NCBI GenBank assembly: GCA_016840125.1
Contig: JAEOSY010000525.1
Coordinates: forward strand, 1-7,546
From: Candidatus Helarchaeota archaeon
Lineage (GTDB): Archaea; Asgardarchaeota; Lokiarchaeia; Helarchaeales; HEL-GB-A
Direction of reading: 5' to 3'
DNA length: 7,546 bases
Below the pieces are notes generated by a model. The model had not been told where the DNA came from. It made no database searches and saw nothing but the letters and a program-made list of their open reading frames with translations. Shown here piece by piece: positions 1 to 6,700 of the stretch. The number at the start of each line of letters is the position of its first letter. The stretch's first letter is position 1. The position numbers and the translations under genes were made by a program.

Positions 1-358
1 CTAGTAGATAGCTGTTGTTCTGGTTGTCAACTGCAATGCTATTAAATTCGTCAAAAAAAGGTCCACCCCGGGTCACATTCCATTGCAGATTCCCATGGTT
101 ATCATATTTCACGAGAAACGCATCCCACCCACCTGCCCCGAAGGAGTTCGTACTTCCAGCGATGTAAATATTATCGTAATCATCTATGGTAATGCAATGC
201 GCTTCATCAAACCCGGTGCCACCCCACGTCCAATTAAAGTCATAGGTATAGGAATCGAGCCAGCCTGGGACTAAGTTCAGAATAAAAAGCACTGAAATAC
301 TTGAGAAGATCAGAAGAAGTAGCAAGAAAATTTGCACCTTTCTCTTTTTACCTTGCAT
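1..358 (-). CDS. Secreted SBBP-repeat beta-propeller protein, N-terminal part (truncated by window edge)
   Basis: The minus strand is open from ATG at 358-356 to the left edge (119 full codons, no stop seen). The product starts with a basic stretch (MQGKKRKVQ), then a hydrophobic run at about residues 9-30 (IFLLLLLIFSSISVLFIL), a signal peptide or N-terminal anchor. From about residue 40 it carries SBBP-like blades: FNWTWGGTGFDEA, IYIAGSTNSFGAGGWDAFLVKYD, then LQWNVTRGGPFFDEF opening a second blade. The same words (WNxTWGG, GSTxSFxAGxxD, ALVKF) occur in the second propeller of the large gene at the right of the window, so the two are related in domain type. SBBP repeats form beta-propellers, usually on secreted or surface proteins; no ligand can be inferred. 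An in-frame ATG 12 bases upstream (370-368) would add MGCE; I prefer the inner ATG because it gives a cleaner signal peptide. It lies 30 bases downstream of the M50-like gene, so cotranscription is plausible. Confidence 0.85.
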   Translation of the reverse strand, partial: MQGKKRKVQIFLLLLLIFSSISVLFILNLVPGWLDSYTYDFNWTWGGTGFDEAHCITIDDYDNIYIAGSTNSFGAGGWDAFLVKYDNHGNLQWNVTRGGPFFDEFNSIAVDNQNNSYLL

Positions 359-388
359 CTCGCATCCCATAATACCAATCAACTTAAT

Positions 389-1276
389 TTAATAGATTGT
401 GATAGCATAACCTTGATGAATTAGCGGGAATATCCCCACATATAATCCAATAAATAATACAAAGCCAATCAAAAGTATATGAAGAAACCCTACATTTAAA
501 CTCAGGTGAGTCTTATGAAGAGATCTAATGAGCTTTATCCCTATATAAATAGAAATGACTAAATGAGGGAGAAAAAATAACCCGATAATGAAGGGGGGCA
601 CATTGAGCAATTGGGAAATGTTAAAAAAATCACCAGGAGAAAAAATAGCATAAAAGAACAGTGAAATGATGCTACTCACGATAAATATTAAAATTGAAAG
701 AAATAGGCCGAATCTATTTTGTTTATAATAGGTAAATAGAACACTGATGATTAGAATCCCCACTAATAATTCAGTTAGTAATCCTCCTAAACTAATGCAA
801 AGTGACTGAAACAGTGTGAAGTCGCCCGAAATGGTTGAAATGAAGGTGCGTCCATATAATGTGAAATCCAGTTCGATTCTTCTTGTATAGCCCCCCATCA
901 AGAGCGCTGAGAACGCATGACCGCATTCGTGAATGAATACAAAACTGAATGCAAGTCCATAGAACAAGCAAACGATGAATAACAGAGTTAAAATCTTCCT
1001 TTTTTTGGTGTTAGGATTGAAGAAAGCATTCACCAAATTTTCCAGAAAAGTTTGAATCCTTTTAATGACTTTGTTCTGTCTGAGGACATCAATCTTGTAC
1101 ATGAAATAGGTACCCAGACCGAGGAAAACAATGTCTAAGATTATTAATTCGCATACCCAGAAAAAATTAAAATAATAAGGCGCTCTTAAGTAAGAATTAA
1201 TTAGATAGCTTATAACTACAAGTGTAAAAAGAATTATTGCCCCGTAAAGAAATAAGAGCCCTCGTTTTCTTGGCAT
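389..1276 (-). CDS. Polytopic membrane zinc metalloprotease, M50 (site-2 protease)-like
   Basis: This 295-residue, very hydrophobic protein has about seven membrane segments (roughly residues 7-28, 40-60, 96-118, 155-181, 189-212, 226-250, 263-285). The zinc motif HECGH is at residues 116-120, at the end of a membrane segment and followed by AFSALLMGG, the usual M50 arrangement in which the two His bind zinc and the Glu is catalytic. SLGGLLTELLVG (162-173) resembles the GGxxxN membrane motif of M50 proteins. D216 in SPGDF is the best candidate third zinc ligand, though the classical DG motif is not clear. Family knowledge: such enzymes cut substrates within or near the membrane. The substrate here is unknown. 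The start at 1276 has only a weak AGGA about 12 bases upstream; the ATG ten bases earlier is out of frame. The stop is 30 bases before the secreted SBBP gene, which could be a partner or substrate (inference). No PDZ or CBS domain is present. Confidence 0.75.
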   Translation of the reverse strand: MPRKRGLLFLYGAIILFTLVVISYLINSYLRAPYYFNFFWVCELIILDIVFLGLGTYFMYKIDVLRQNKVIKRIQTFLENLVNAFFNPNTKKRKILTLLFIVCLFYGLAFSFVFIHECGHAFSALLMGGYTRRIELDFTLYGRTFISTISGDFTLFQSLCISLGGLLTELLVGILIISVLFTYYKQNRFGLFLSILIFIVSSIISLFFYAIFSPGDFFNISQLLNVPPFIIGLFFLPHLVISIYIGIKLIRSLHKTHLSLNVGFLHILLIGFVLFIGLYVGIFPLIHQGYAITIY

Positions 1277-1314
1277 CTATCAGCATTTCCTACTTATATT
1301 CTCTTCAATTAGCT

Positions 1315-1322
1315 CTTTTTAA
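1315..1322 (-). promoter_or_regulatory. Candidate TATA box for the M50-like gene
   Basis: On the minus strand this reads CTTAAAAAG, about 38 bases before the ATG at 1276. If it is an archaeal TATA box, transcription would start about 13 bases before the start codon. The call rests on base composition and position only. Confidence 0.25.
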
Positions 1323-1392
1323 GGATAGTATTAACATTTTTGGTACAGACGAAATCCTTCTTTACAAAAATATTAGTCTTATTTTTTTGATT

Positions 1393-2100
1393 TTAACTAA
1401 TACTTGACTCAAACTGCCTTCTCGACCGCAGAATCATAACCACTATCATTAGGATAATTGAGAAAAACGTAAGGAATCCAATACTAAATCCGTAATAACC
1501 TGAATTGATCACGTTATAATAAATTCCAACGCCGCAGAGTAACCCCGTAGAAATTAGAGCAGGGAGTGTTGCGGAAAGGTTAACCTCGGCCATAAACGCC
1601 TTGGTACTGCATGAACGACAAAGTTCGGGAGTGTTGTCCAAGTATATGAAATCTTCAGAGCAAAATGCTTCAAAGCAGATTGTACATCTACCGACTGCTA
1701 CGTTTTCAATATGATATTTACAATGAGAAACAGCAGTTAGGTTATAATTCTTGAGGTGCGACTTTAAATTCAGCTCACGATCTTCTATTGTAGCGCTAGT
1801 CCAACTGGAAGATAGAGCCCCCAGCATTCCAAACAAGCAAACTACAAAAATTACGGCAGATATGATCAATAACCCCATTATTCCCAAGCCAGGATCCGGA
1901 TTTACAATCAAATACAATAAACTGATTACCCCGGTGATAATCGGAGTGAATTTGTATATGGGTGAAAAGAATTCGAAGACTTTCGCCATCATCTTGCTAT
2001 TGTGCAAGGTCTTCTCGCCACAATAAAAACACATCGTACCCCCAATTAAATTAGAAGGGTGCACTTCTTTCCTACACCGAATACACGTTTCTCCCTGCAT
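1393..2100 (-). CDS. Membrane protein with zinc ribbon and B-box-like zinc finger
   Basis: 235 residues. The N-terminus has a four-cysteine zinc ribbon: C6-x2-C9 and C24-x2-C27. Two membrane segments follow at about 52-67 and 72-95. A central cytoplasm-type module (126-164) has C127, H130, C139, C142, C147, C161 and C164 in the order CxxH-x8-CxxC-x4-C-x13-CxxC, resembling a B-box or other cross-brace zinc finger. Two more membrane segments lie at about 177-197 and 203-224, followed by a basic tail (RSRR). The seven Cys plus H126/H130 could hold two zinc ions. Such fingers usually mediate protein contacts; no enzyme motif is visible. The start at 2100 is well supported by AAGGAGG six bases upstream, the strongest Shine-Dalgarno site in the window. 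It diverges from the gene at 2292. The downstream gap to the M50-like gene is 116 bases. I do not recognise a named family for the whole protein. Confidence 0.8.
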   Translation of the reverse strand: MQGETCIRCRKEVHPSNLIGGTMCFYCGEKTLHNSKMMAKVFEFFSPIYKFTPIITGVISLLYLIVNPDPGLGIMGLLIISAVIFVVCLFGMLGALSSSWTSATIEDRELNLKSHLKNYNLTAVSHCKYHIENVAVGRCTICFEAFCSEDFIYLDNTPELCRSCSTKAFMAEVNLSATLPALISTGLLCGVGIYYNVINSGYYGFSIGFLTFFSIILMIVVMILRSRRQFESSIS

Positions 2101-2106
2101 CCTTTG

Positions 2107-2113
2107 CCTCCTT
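2107..2113 (-). promoter_or_regulatory. Shine-Dalgarno site of the zinc-finger membrane protein gene
   Basis: Minus-strand AAGGAGG ends six bases before the ATG at 2100. It is a near-perfect anti-16S match and fixes the start; the other genes here have much weaker sites. Confidence 0.7.
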
Positions 2114-2153
2114 AGTTCGAATCTCAGAAATCAATAGATAATCTAATTCCTTA

Positions 2154-2162
2154 CTTTAAAAA
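2154..2162 (-). promoter_or_regulatory. Candidate TATA box of the zinc-finger membrane protein gene
   Basis: The minus strand reads TTTTTAAAG about 53 bases before the ATG at 2100, which would leave a leader of roughly 28 bases holding the Shine-Dalgarno site. It sits only a few bases from the rightward promoter-like element at 2166-2184, so the two would form a compact divergent promoter. Confidence 0.35.
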
Positions 2163-2165
2163 TCA

Positions 2166-2184
2166 TATCAAAATCTTTTAATGA
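2166..2184 (+). promoter_or_regulatory. Repeated promoter-like element, copy 1
   Basis: TATCAAAATCTTTTAATGA, identical over all 19 bases to 2813-2831; its last 15 bases, plus the next two, match 3434-3450. The A-rich part followed by TCTTTTAATG resembles an archaeal BRE plus TATA box. A start site about 25 bases downstream would fall near 2200-2205, about 90 bases before the gene at 2292. Three copies each upstream of a rightward gene favour a promoter or operator over chance. Confidence 0.5.
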
Positions 2185-2291
2185 AGTGCTTATCACTATT
2201 ACATGCGATTAGTGCAGGAGTGGGTTTTATTACTATCTAGAATATTAAAACGCTCCAGAAGAATTTAATTTTCTCCAATCAGGCGTAAATT

Positions 2292-2780
2292 ATGGTAGAA
2301 AGCAGAATGGATAAAAGTTCTCTACAACTCAACGGCTCGCTCGATGTCCCTCAAATGTCTAAATCTATATATTGGATTACTCTCGGACCTTTGTTGATGT
2401 TAATTGGTTGGATGCCGTTCGTGTTTCAATGGATCGGTATTATCAAGCTACCATTTAATCCAATTGATTTCGCAGCGGGATGCCTCTGGTTAGGTCTGTG
2501 GGGCCTTGCCGCGGTGGGGTTGTATTCTATCTGCTGTCGTCCAAAAACGAAGAATCTAAGAGAGGGTTTGATGATTCGAGGGGAAATCTACCGTTGGGAG
2601 GAATTCAATGCGTTTAAAATCCAGCAGGAACGGATCTTTGTACAGGGACCGATAATAACAAGAGAAATTTTATTCCTACACTTACTAAGGAAACAGGAAC
2701 CTATTCGAGTGAATTTGGGAAAAAGAAACCCAGCAATTATTCGAAATTTTTTACAGGAGAAGATTACTGTTAAGAATTAA
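2292..2780 (+). CDS. Small two-pass membrane protein with C-terminal soluble domain, function unknown
   Basis: 162 residues. Two membrane segments (about 27-51 and 58-82) form a hairpin, followed by CCRPKTK and a soluble domain at about 90-158. That domain looks like alternating beta strands ending in a helix: GLMIRGEIYRWEEFNAFKI, then ILFLHLLRKQEPIRVNLG, then a helix (NPAIIRNFLQEKI). A two-helix hairpin plus a strand-rich domain with a YxWEEF word recalls small PH-like membrane-anchored domains such as DUF5673 or YcxB types; this is a resemblance of pattern only. The start is uncertain: ATG 2292 has only a weak AGG upstream, and ATG 2307 (M6) is possible. It is preceded by promoter-like element copy 1 and followed, after 122 bases containing copy 2, by another small membrane protein. 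No catalytic or metal-binding motif is evident. Confidence 0.7.
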   Translation: MVESRMDKSSLQLNGSLDVPQMSKSIYWITLGPLLMLIGWMPFVFQWIGIIKLPFNPIDFAAGCLWLGLWGLAAVGLYSICCRPKTKNLREGLMIRGEIYRWEEFNAFKIQQERIFVQGPIITREILFLHLLRKQEPIRVNLGKRNPAIIRNFLQEKITVKN

Positions 2781-2812
2781 ACCCAAATTATTAGTATAAG
2801 AAACATTGATCC

Positions 2813-2831
2813 TATCAAAATCTTTTAATGA
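2813..2831 (+). promoter_or_regulatory. Repeated promoter-like element, copy 2
   Basis: 19 bases identical to 2166-2184. It lies 72 bases before the GTG at 2903 in the gap between the two small membrane protein genes, so these two genes probably have separate promoters of the same type. A TATA-directed start would fall near 2850. Confidence 0.5.
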
Positions 2832-2902
2832 TCTACTCCTTAATTAATTAAATATGAGAGGATGGGAGATACTTCCTCCACGCATCATTATTAAATCATG
2901 AA

Positions 2903-3364
2903 GTGGGGATTTATGAGTTGAGTGACGACCGCAAGAAAATCAAATTCCTCTTACTCGTCAGTCAATTAATTGTTTATTCGTTGTTTCTCGCAAGTCATTT
3001 CCTAGCGTGGGCTACCGTTCATACTTGTTCAATTCCAATTCAATGGGACGTCTTTCTAGGAATCGAGACGGTTGGGGGTCTATTTTCCATCACAGGGTTG
3101 AATGCTTATCTTATCATGAATCTTCTAATTAATGGGAATTACCTTCAGAAATACAAGAACAAGAGCCTCATGAGTCTTATTTGTGGTTTCGGTTTGATCG
3201 CGTTTTTCGCTCTATTTTTTATTCGCTTCACATGGGACATAGCGTGGCACTTAGAGGAATTTGTATTCGGCTATTATTTATGGCTTTTCGCGGCGATCAG
3301 CACCCTTGTCCTTGGGATTGTTTTTTATATCCTTGTTAAAAAGCAATATTTTACGACACCTTGA
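2903..3364 (+). CDS. Four-pass small membrane protein, function unknown
   Basis: 153 residues with GTG as the start. About four membrane segments lie at residues 13-37, 50-76, 88-109 and 122-146, with short charged ends (DDRKK near the N-terminus, KKQYF at the C-terminus). A WDIAWHLEEF stretch at 111-120 puts acidic and His residues at the edge of a membrane segment; no known active-site motif is seen. The frame is open back to 2858 but has no in-frame ATG. The choices are GTG 2903 (no clear Shine-Dalgarno) and TTG 2918, which has GGGGA about nine bases upstream and may be the real start (148 residues). The reading frame and hydrophobic pattern strongly suggest a real gene. It has no obvious sequence similarity to its upstream neighbour despite sharing the same promoter-like element. 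I do not recognise a family. Confidence 0.65.
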   Translation: MGIYELSDDRKKIKFLLLVSQLIVYSLFLASHFLAWATVHTCSIPIQWDVFLGIETVGGLFSITGLNAYLIMNLLINGNYLQKYKNKSLMSLICGFGLIAFFALFFIRFTWDIAWHLEEFVFGYYLWLFAAISTLVLGIVFYILVKKQYFTTP

Positions 3365-3433
3365 TGGTGGGTGGGGTGGTTGAAAAAGAAATGTGGTGCG
3401 TTCTAAGGTGGGGAAACAGACAATTAACTAGTA

Positions 3434-3450
3434 AAAATCTTTTAATGAAG
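3434..3450 (+). promoter_or_regulatory. Repeated promoter-like element, copy 3
   Basis: AAAATCTTTTAATGAAG, 17 bases identical to 2170-2186. The match to copy 1 goes on: ATCAC sits 22 bases from the element start in both, and GGAGnnGGTTTT and TAGAAT recur further on. It is 270 bases upstream of the giant gene, so if it is that gene's promoter the leader is long. Confidence 0.45.
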
Positions 3451-3540
3451 GTCTCATCACCGTTATAATTAATGTAGCTTGATATGGAAGGTGGAGCAGG
3501 TTTTGTGTAGAATTGGTATTTAATAATCATTGATTGTACT

Positions 3541-3590
3541 ACTCTTAAAGTGTGATTTCTGAATTCTCAGATTTGAGAAAAAGTAAGAGT
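3541..3590 (+). other. Nested inverted repeat in the leader of the giant gene
   Basis: Outer arms ACTCTTA (3541-3547) and TAAGAGT (3584-3590) are perfect 7-base complements. Inside them TTCTCA (3564-3569) and TGAGAA (3574-3579) form a 6-base stem with loop GATT. Both stems are A/T-rich and short, so the structure is weak. It could be an RNA stem, a regulator site, or chance. There is no T-run after it, so it does not look like a terminator. Confidence 0.3.
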
Positions 3591-3719
3591 GACTCCAATT
3601 TCAAACTTTTATGTTATTTAGATAGCTATTATTTTGTAGGAACTTGAATACTTATATTCCATAATTTATAATTTATTAGATAATAAAAACACGTCAATGG
3701 TAAGGAGCTGGGATTATAA

Positions 3720-6700
3720 ATGAAACAGTATCTAAATAAGAAATTACTCATATTTCCACTAATTATACTTCTAATCCTTCCATCAATTATATCTTTACCT
3801 ATCTATTTTCTCCCTCCTAGTAAAAATGAAACCCTTACAGAATATTTGCTTGCAAAAAATAGCTGGAATTGGGTAGAAAATGGAACAGCAATAGCTGTTA
3901 CAACTACAAGCGAACGAGACCCCCAAATTTGTAGTGATGGGGTAGGAGGTGCAATTATTACCTTTAGACATAGACCTGGAGGGAATATTTACGCCCAGAG
4001 AGTAAATTCAACAGGCTCAGCTTTATGGAATCCAAATGGAGTTTCCCTGTGCTTAGCCTCTGATGAGCAAGAAGAACCCCAAATTTGCACCGATGGTTCA
4101 AGTGGAGGTATCGTAACGTGGCAAGATTATCGGAATGGATCATATTATGATATATATGCAAGAAGGATCGACTCCCTAGGGGCGCCCCAATGGATTGCTA
4201 ACGGAGAACCAATTTGTACCGCCAATAATCATCAAAGACATCCTAAAATCTGTAGTGATGGCTTGGGAGGCGCCATTATCACATGGCAAGATCGCCGGAA
4301 TGGAGTGGATTACTATGTATATGCACAGCGGGTTGATTCCGCGGGAAATACTCAATGGACAACAAATGGAATTCCTATTAGTAACGCGAGTAGTAGCTAT
4401 TTTTACCCGCAAATTTGTAGTGACGGTTCTAATGGCGCTGTAATTGCATGGTCTGATGGCGATATACATGTTCAACGGGTTAATTCCTCAGGTGCACTAC
4501 TATGGGCTGCGAATGGTACCACAATTTGTAATGCGATAGACGCTCAAACTGACCCTCAGATTTGTAGTGATGGCTTGGGAGGCGCAATCATTACCTGGAA
4601 TGATGAACGTAGTGGAACGGATGTCTATGCGCAGCGAGTCAATTCCTCTGGTGCAATCCAATGGGCTGTAAATGGAACTCTTGCCTGTACTTATGCCAGT
4701 GGTCAGTTCGATCCGATAATTTGTAGTGATGATGCGGGTGGTTCAATTATTGTCTGGAAAGATACCAGAAATGTTCAAACCGAAGCGGATCTTTATGCAC
4801 AACGAATAAACATATCGGGCGGAGTTGAATGGGACCTAGAGGGAGTTGCAGTCTGTATTGCAGACAAAGTTCCTAATTATCCTAGGATCTGTGCTGATGG
4901 TTCTGGAGGAGCTATAACTACCTGGCAAGATTCGCGCGACGAGATAAGTACTAGTTATGATATCTATGCTCAATTAATAACTTCATCTGGAGTAGTTCCG
5001 TTCGATATTGGCGGTGTTGCGGTTTGTAACTACGAGGATTCCCAATATTTTCCTGTAATATGTAACAACGACAACGATAGTGCTATAATAGCATGGATGG
5101 ACCTTAGAAGTCCTTTATCAGACTACGATGTGTATGCAGCTCGCTTTAATCCCGCCCCTAACGGTTTTTCGCTATACTCGCCCTTATCAACTGTGCAGAA
5201 TCAAACGCCCACAGTAGTATGCCAGTTTTATGAATCATCCGTAGGGATTAATGCCTCAAATGTTCAATATGCGTACTCCCAAAACGGTTCTCTCACACCA
5301 ACAAACTGGGCTAACGTGGATGGGGTCTTTAATGATGTAGAGTGCACAGATCCTGCTGAAGATGGTGATACCGGGTGGCTATATGCACGAATAGATGCGG
5401 TTCCCTTCAATCGGGATTCAGGTCTAATCTATCCTTTTGGTTCCTATACTACCATTCGATTTCAAGCTACTGATTTAAGCTCCCAAGTTGGGACTCAGAG
5501 CTCCGCATTTCTCATCAAAATTGACACTAGGGATAATTATGATCTCTGGAATCTCACTTGGGGGGGTAACAAGTATGGTGGAGGAGCTTTCGCTAGTGAT
5601 TATGGAACGGGAGTGGCGTTTGATTCCAATGGCTCCGTGTATTGTGTGGGGTCCACACAAAGTTTCGCAGCTGGCTCGCACGATATAGCGCTGGTTAAGT
5701 TCTATCCAAATGGATCGTTAGCTTGGAATACTACCTATGGTGATATCTATGAGGACTATGGTATGGATATTGCCATCGACAAGGCAAGGGGTGCCATTTA
5801 TTGTGTGGGCTATTCTAAGAGTTTTCCTACTTATGATAACTTTCATAAAATGATCCTGATCAAATTTTATATGAATGGAACCCCAGAATGGCATCATATT
5901 GTCGGGACGGATGGTGTGCATGAGCGATTTTATGGTGTGGCGGTTGATGAGAGAAATGGTGATATTTTTTGTCACGGGAATATTCCCGGGGGAGCTTTGA
6001 TAGCGAAATTTCGACCAAGTGGCAGTTTATCATGGACTCGTTCTTGGAGCTGTAACGCAGAAAAAGTAGCTGTGGATAGTAACGGAGATGTCTACGGTGT
6101 AGGTCGTTCCGGAGGGATTGCTTTATGTAAACGCCGACCCAATGGTGATCTTGTATGGCAAGAGGTTTGGAGCGGAGGTGATTATGGCATGGATGTAGCT
6201 GTGGGTGAAAATGATGCGATTTATTGTGTAGGTTTTACAAACAATTTAGGAGCTGGGGATTACGATCTAGCGCTAGTCAAATTTCTTCCAAATGGGAGTA
6301 TTGCATGGAATACTACCTGGGGTGGTATAAATGACGATCGAGGATATTCAGTTTCCATTGATGCTACAGGAGGGATTTATTGTTTAGGTTATACCACTAG
6401 TTTTGTTCCCGGAGGATTTTCGATAATAAAATTTAATCCCGATGGAGAAGTTACTTGGAATATGACTTGGGATGGGCCTCCGATGAGTACATATTCAGGT
6501 TCAGCTATAGATTACGAATCCTTGTATTGTGTTGGAAAAACTGGGAGTTTAGGGGCAGGAGGAAACGATTTGGCGTTAATAAAATATCCCGTGAACCTTT
6601 CTATTGAAGTAAGGAATCCGAATCCTAGAAATAATAGCTTAAAAGTAAGTAATAATCCAAATCTAAGCGTGCAGATTTGGGATCCTGAGTTAGATCAAAT

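Larger units (their letters stand above)
3365..3719. other. 355-base non-coding leader region before the giant surface-protein gene
   Basis: No convincing gene is present; stops are frequent in all frames. In order it holds a G-rich run just after the preceding stop (GGTGGGTGGGGTGG, 3366-3379), promoter-like element copy 3 (3434-3450), a block GGAGCAGGTTTT at 3493-3504 that matches the region after copy 1, a nested inverted repeat at 3541-3590, a very AT-rich stretch at about 3640-3690 that could contain a second TATA box nearer the gene, and GGAG (3704-3707) 12 bases before the ATG at 3720. Confidence 0.6.

Noticed and set aside
83..274. Plus-strand open frame of 63 codons
   Set aside because: It lies antisense inside the SBBP-repeat coding sequence on the minus strand, which has a signal peptide and family repeats; the plus frame shows no recognisable features.
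1051..1075. AATCCTTTTAATGAC, resembling the repeated promoter-like element
   Set aside because: It has a mismatch in the core, lacks the A-run, and is inside the M50-like coding sequence, so chance similarity is more likely.
1378..1390. T-run as a terminator
   Set aside because: The run of T is on the plus strand, while the flanking genes are on the minus strand, where it reads as A; no hairpin accompanies it.
1751..2026. Plus-strand open frame of 91 codons
   Set aside because: Antisense to the zinc-finger membrane protein gene, whose Cys pairs and strong Shine-Dalgarno site make it the real one.
3964..4475. Two minus-strand and one plus-strand open frames of 65-99 codons
   Set aside because: All lie inside the first propeller of the giant gene; their apparent repeats are only the mirror of its coding repeats.
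3894..5162. Reading the Cys-bearing repeats as a CRISPR array or DNA satellite
   Set aside because: Periodicity follows codons and protein motifs, the unit length varies (49-57 codons), and DNA identity between units is modest.
5475..5975. Short open frames on both strands
   Set aside because: They overlap the in-frame SBBP-like blades of the giant gene and lack their own start signals or family features.
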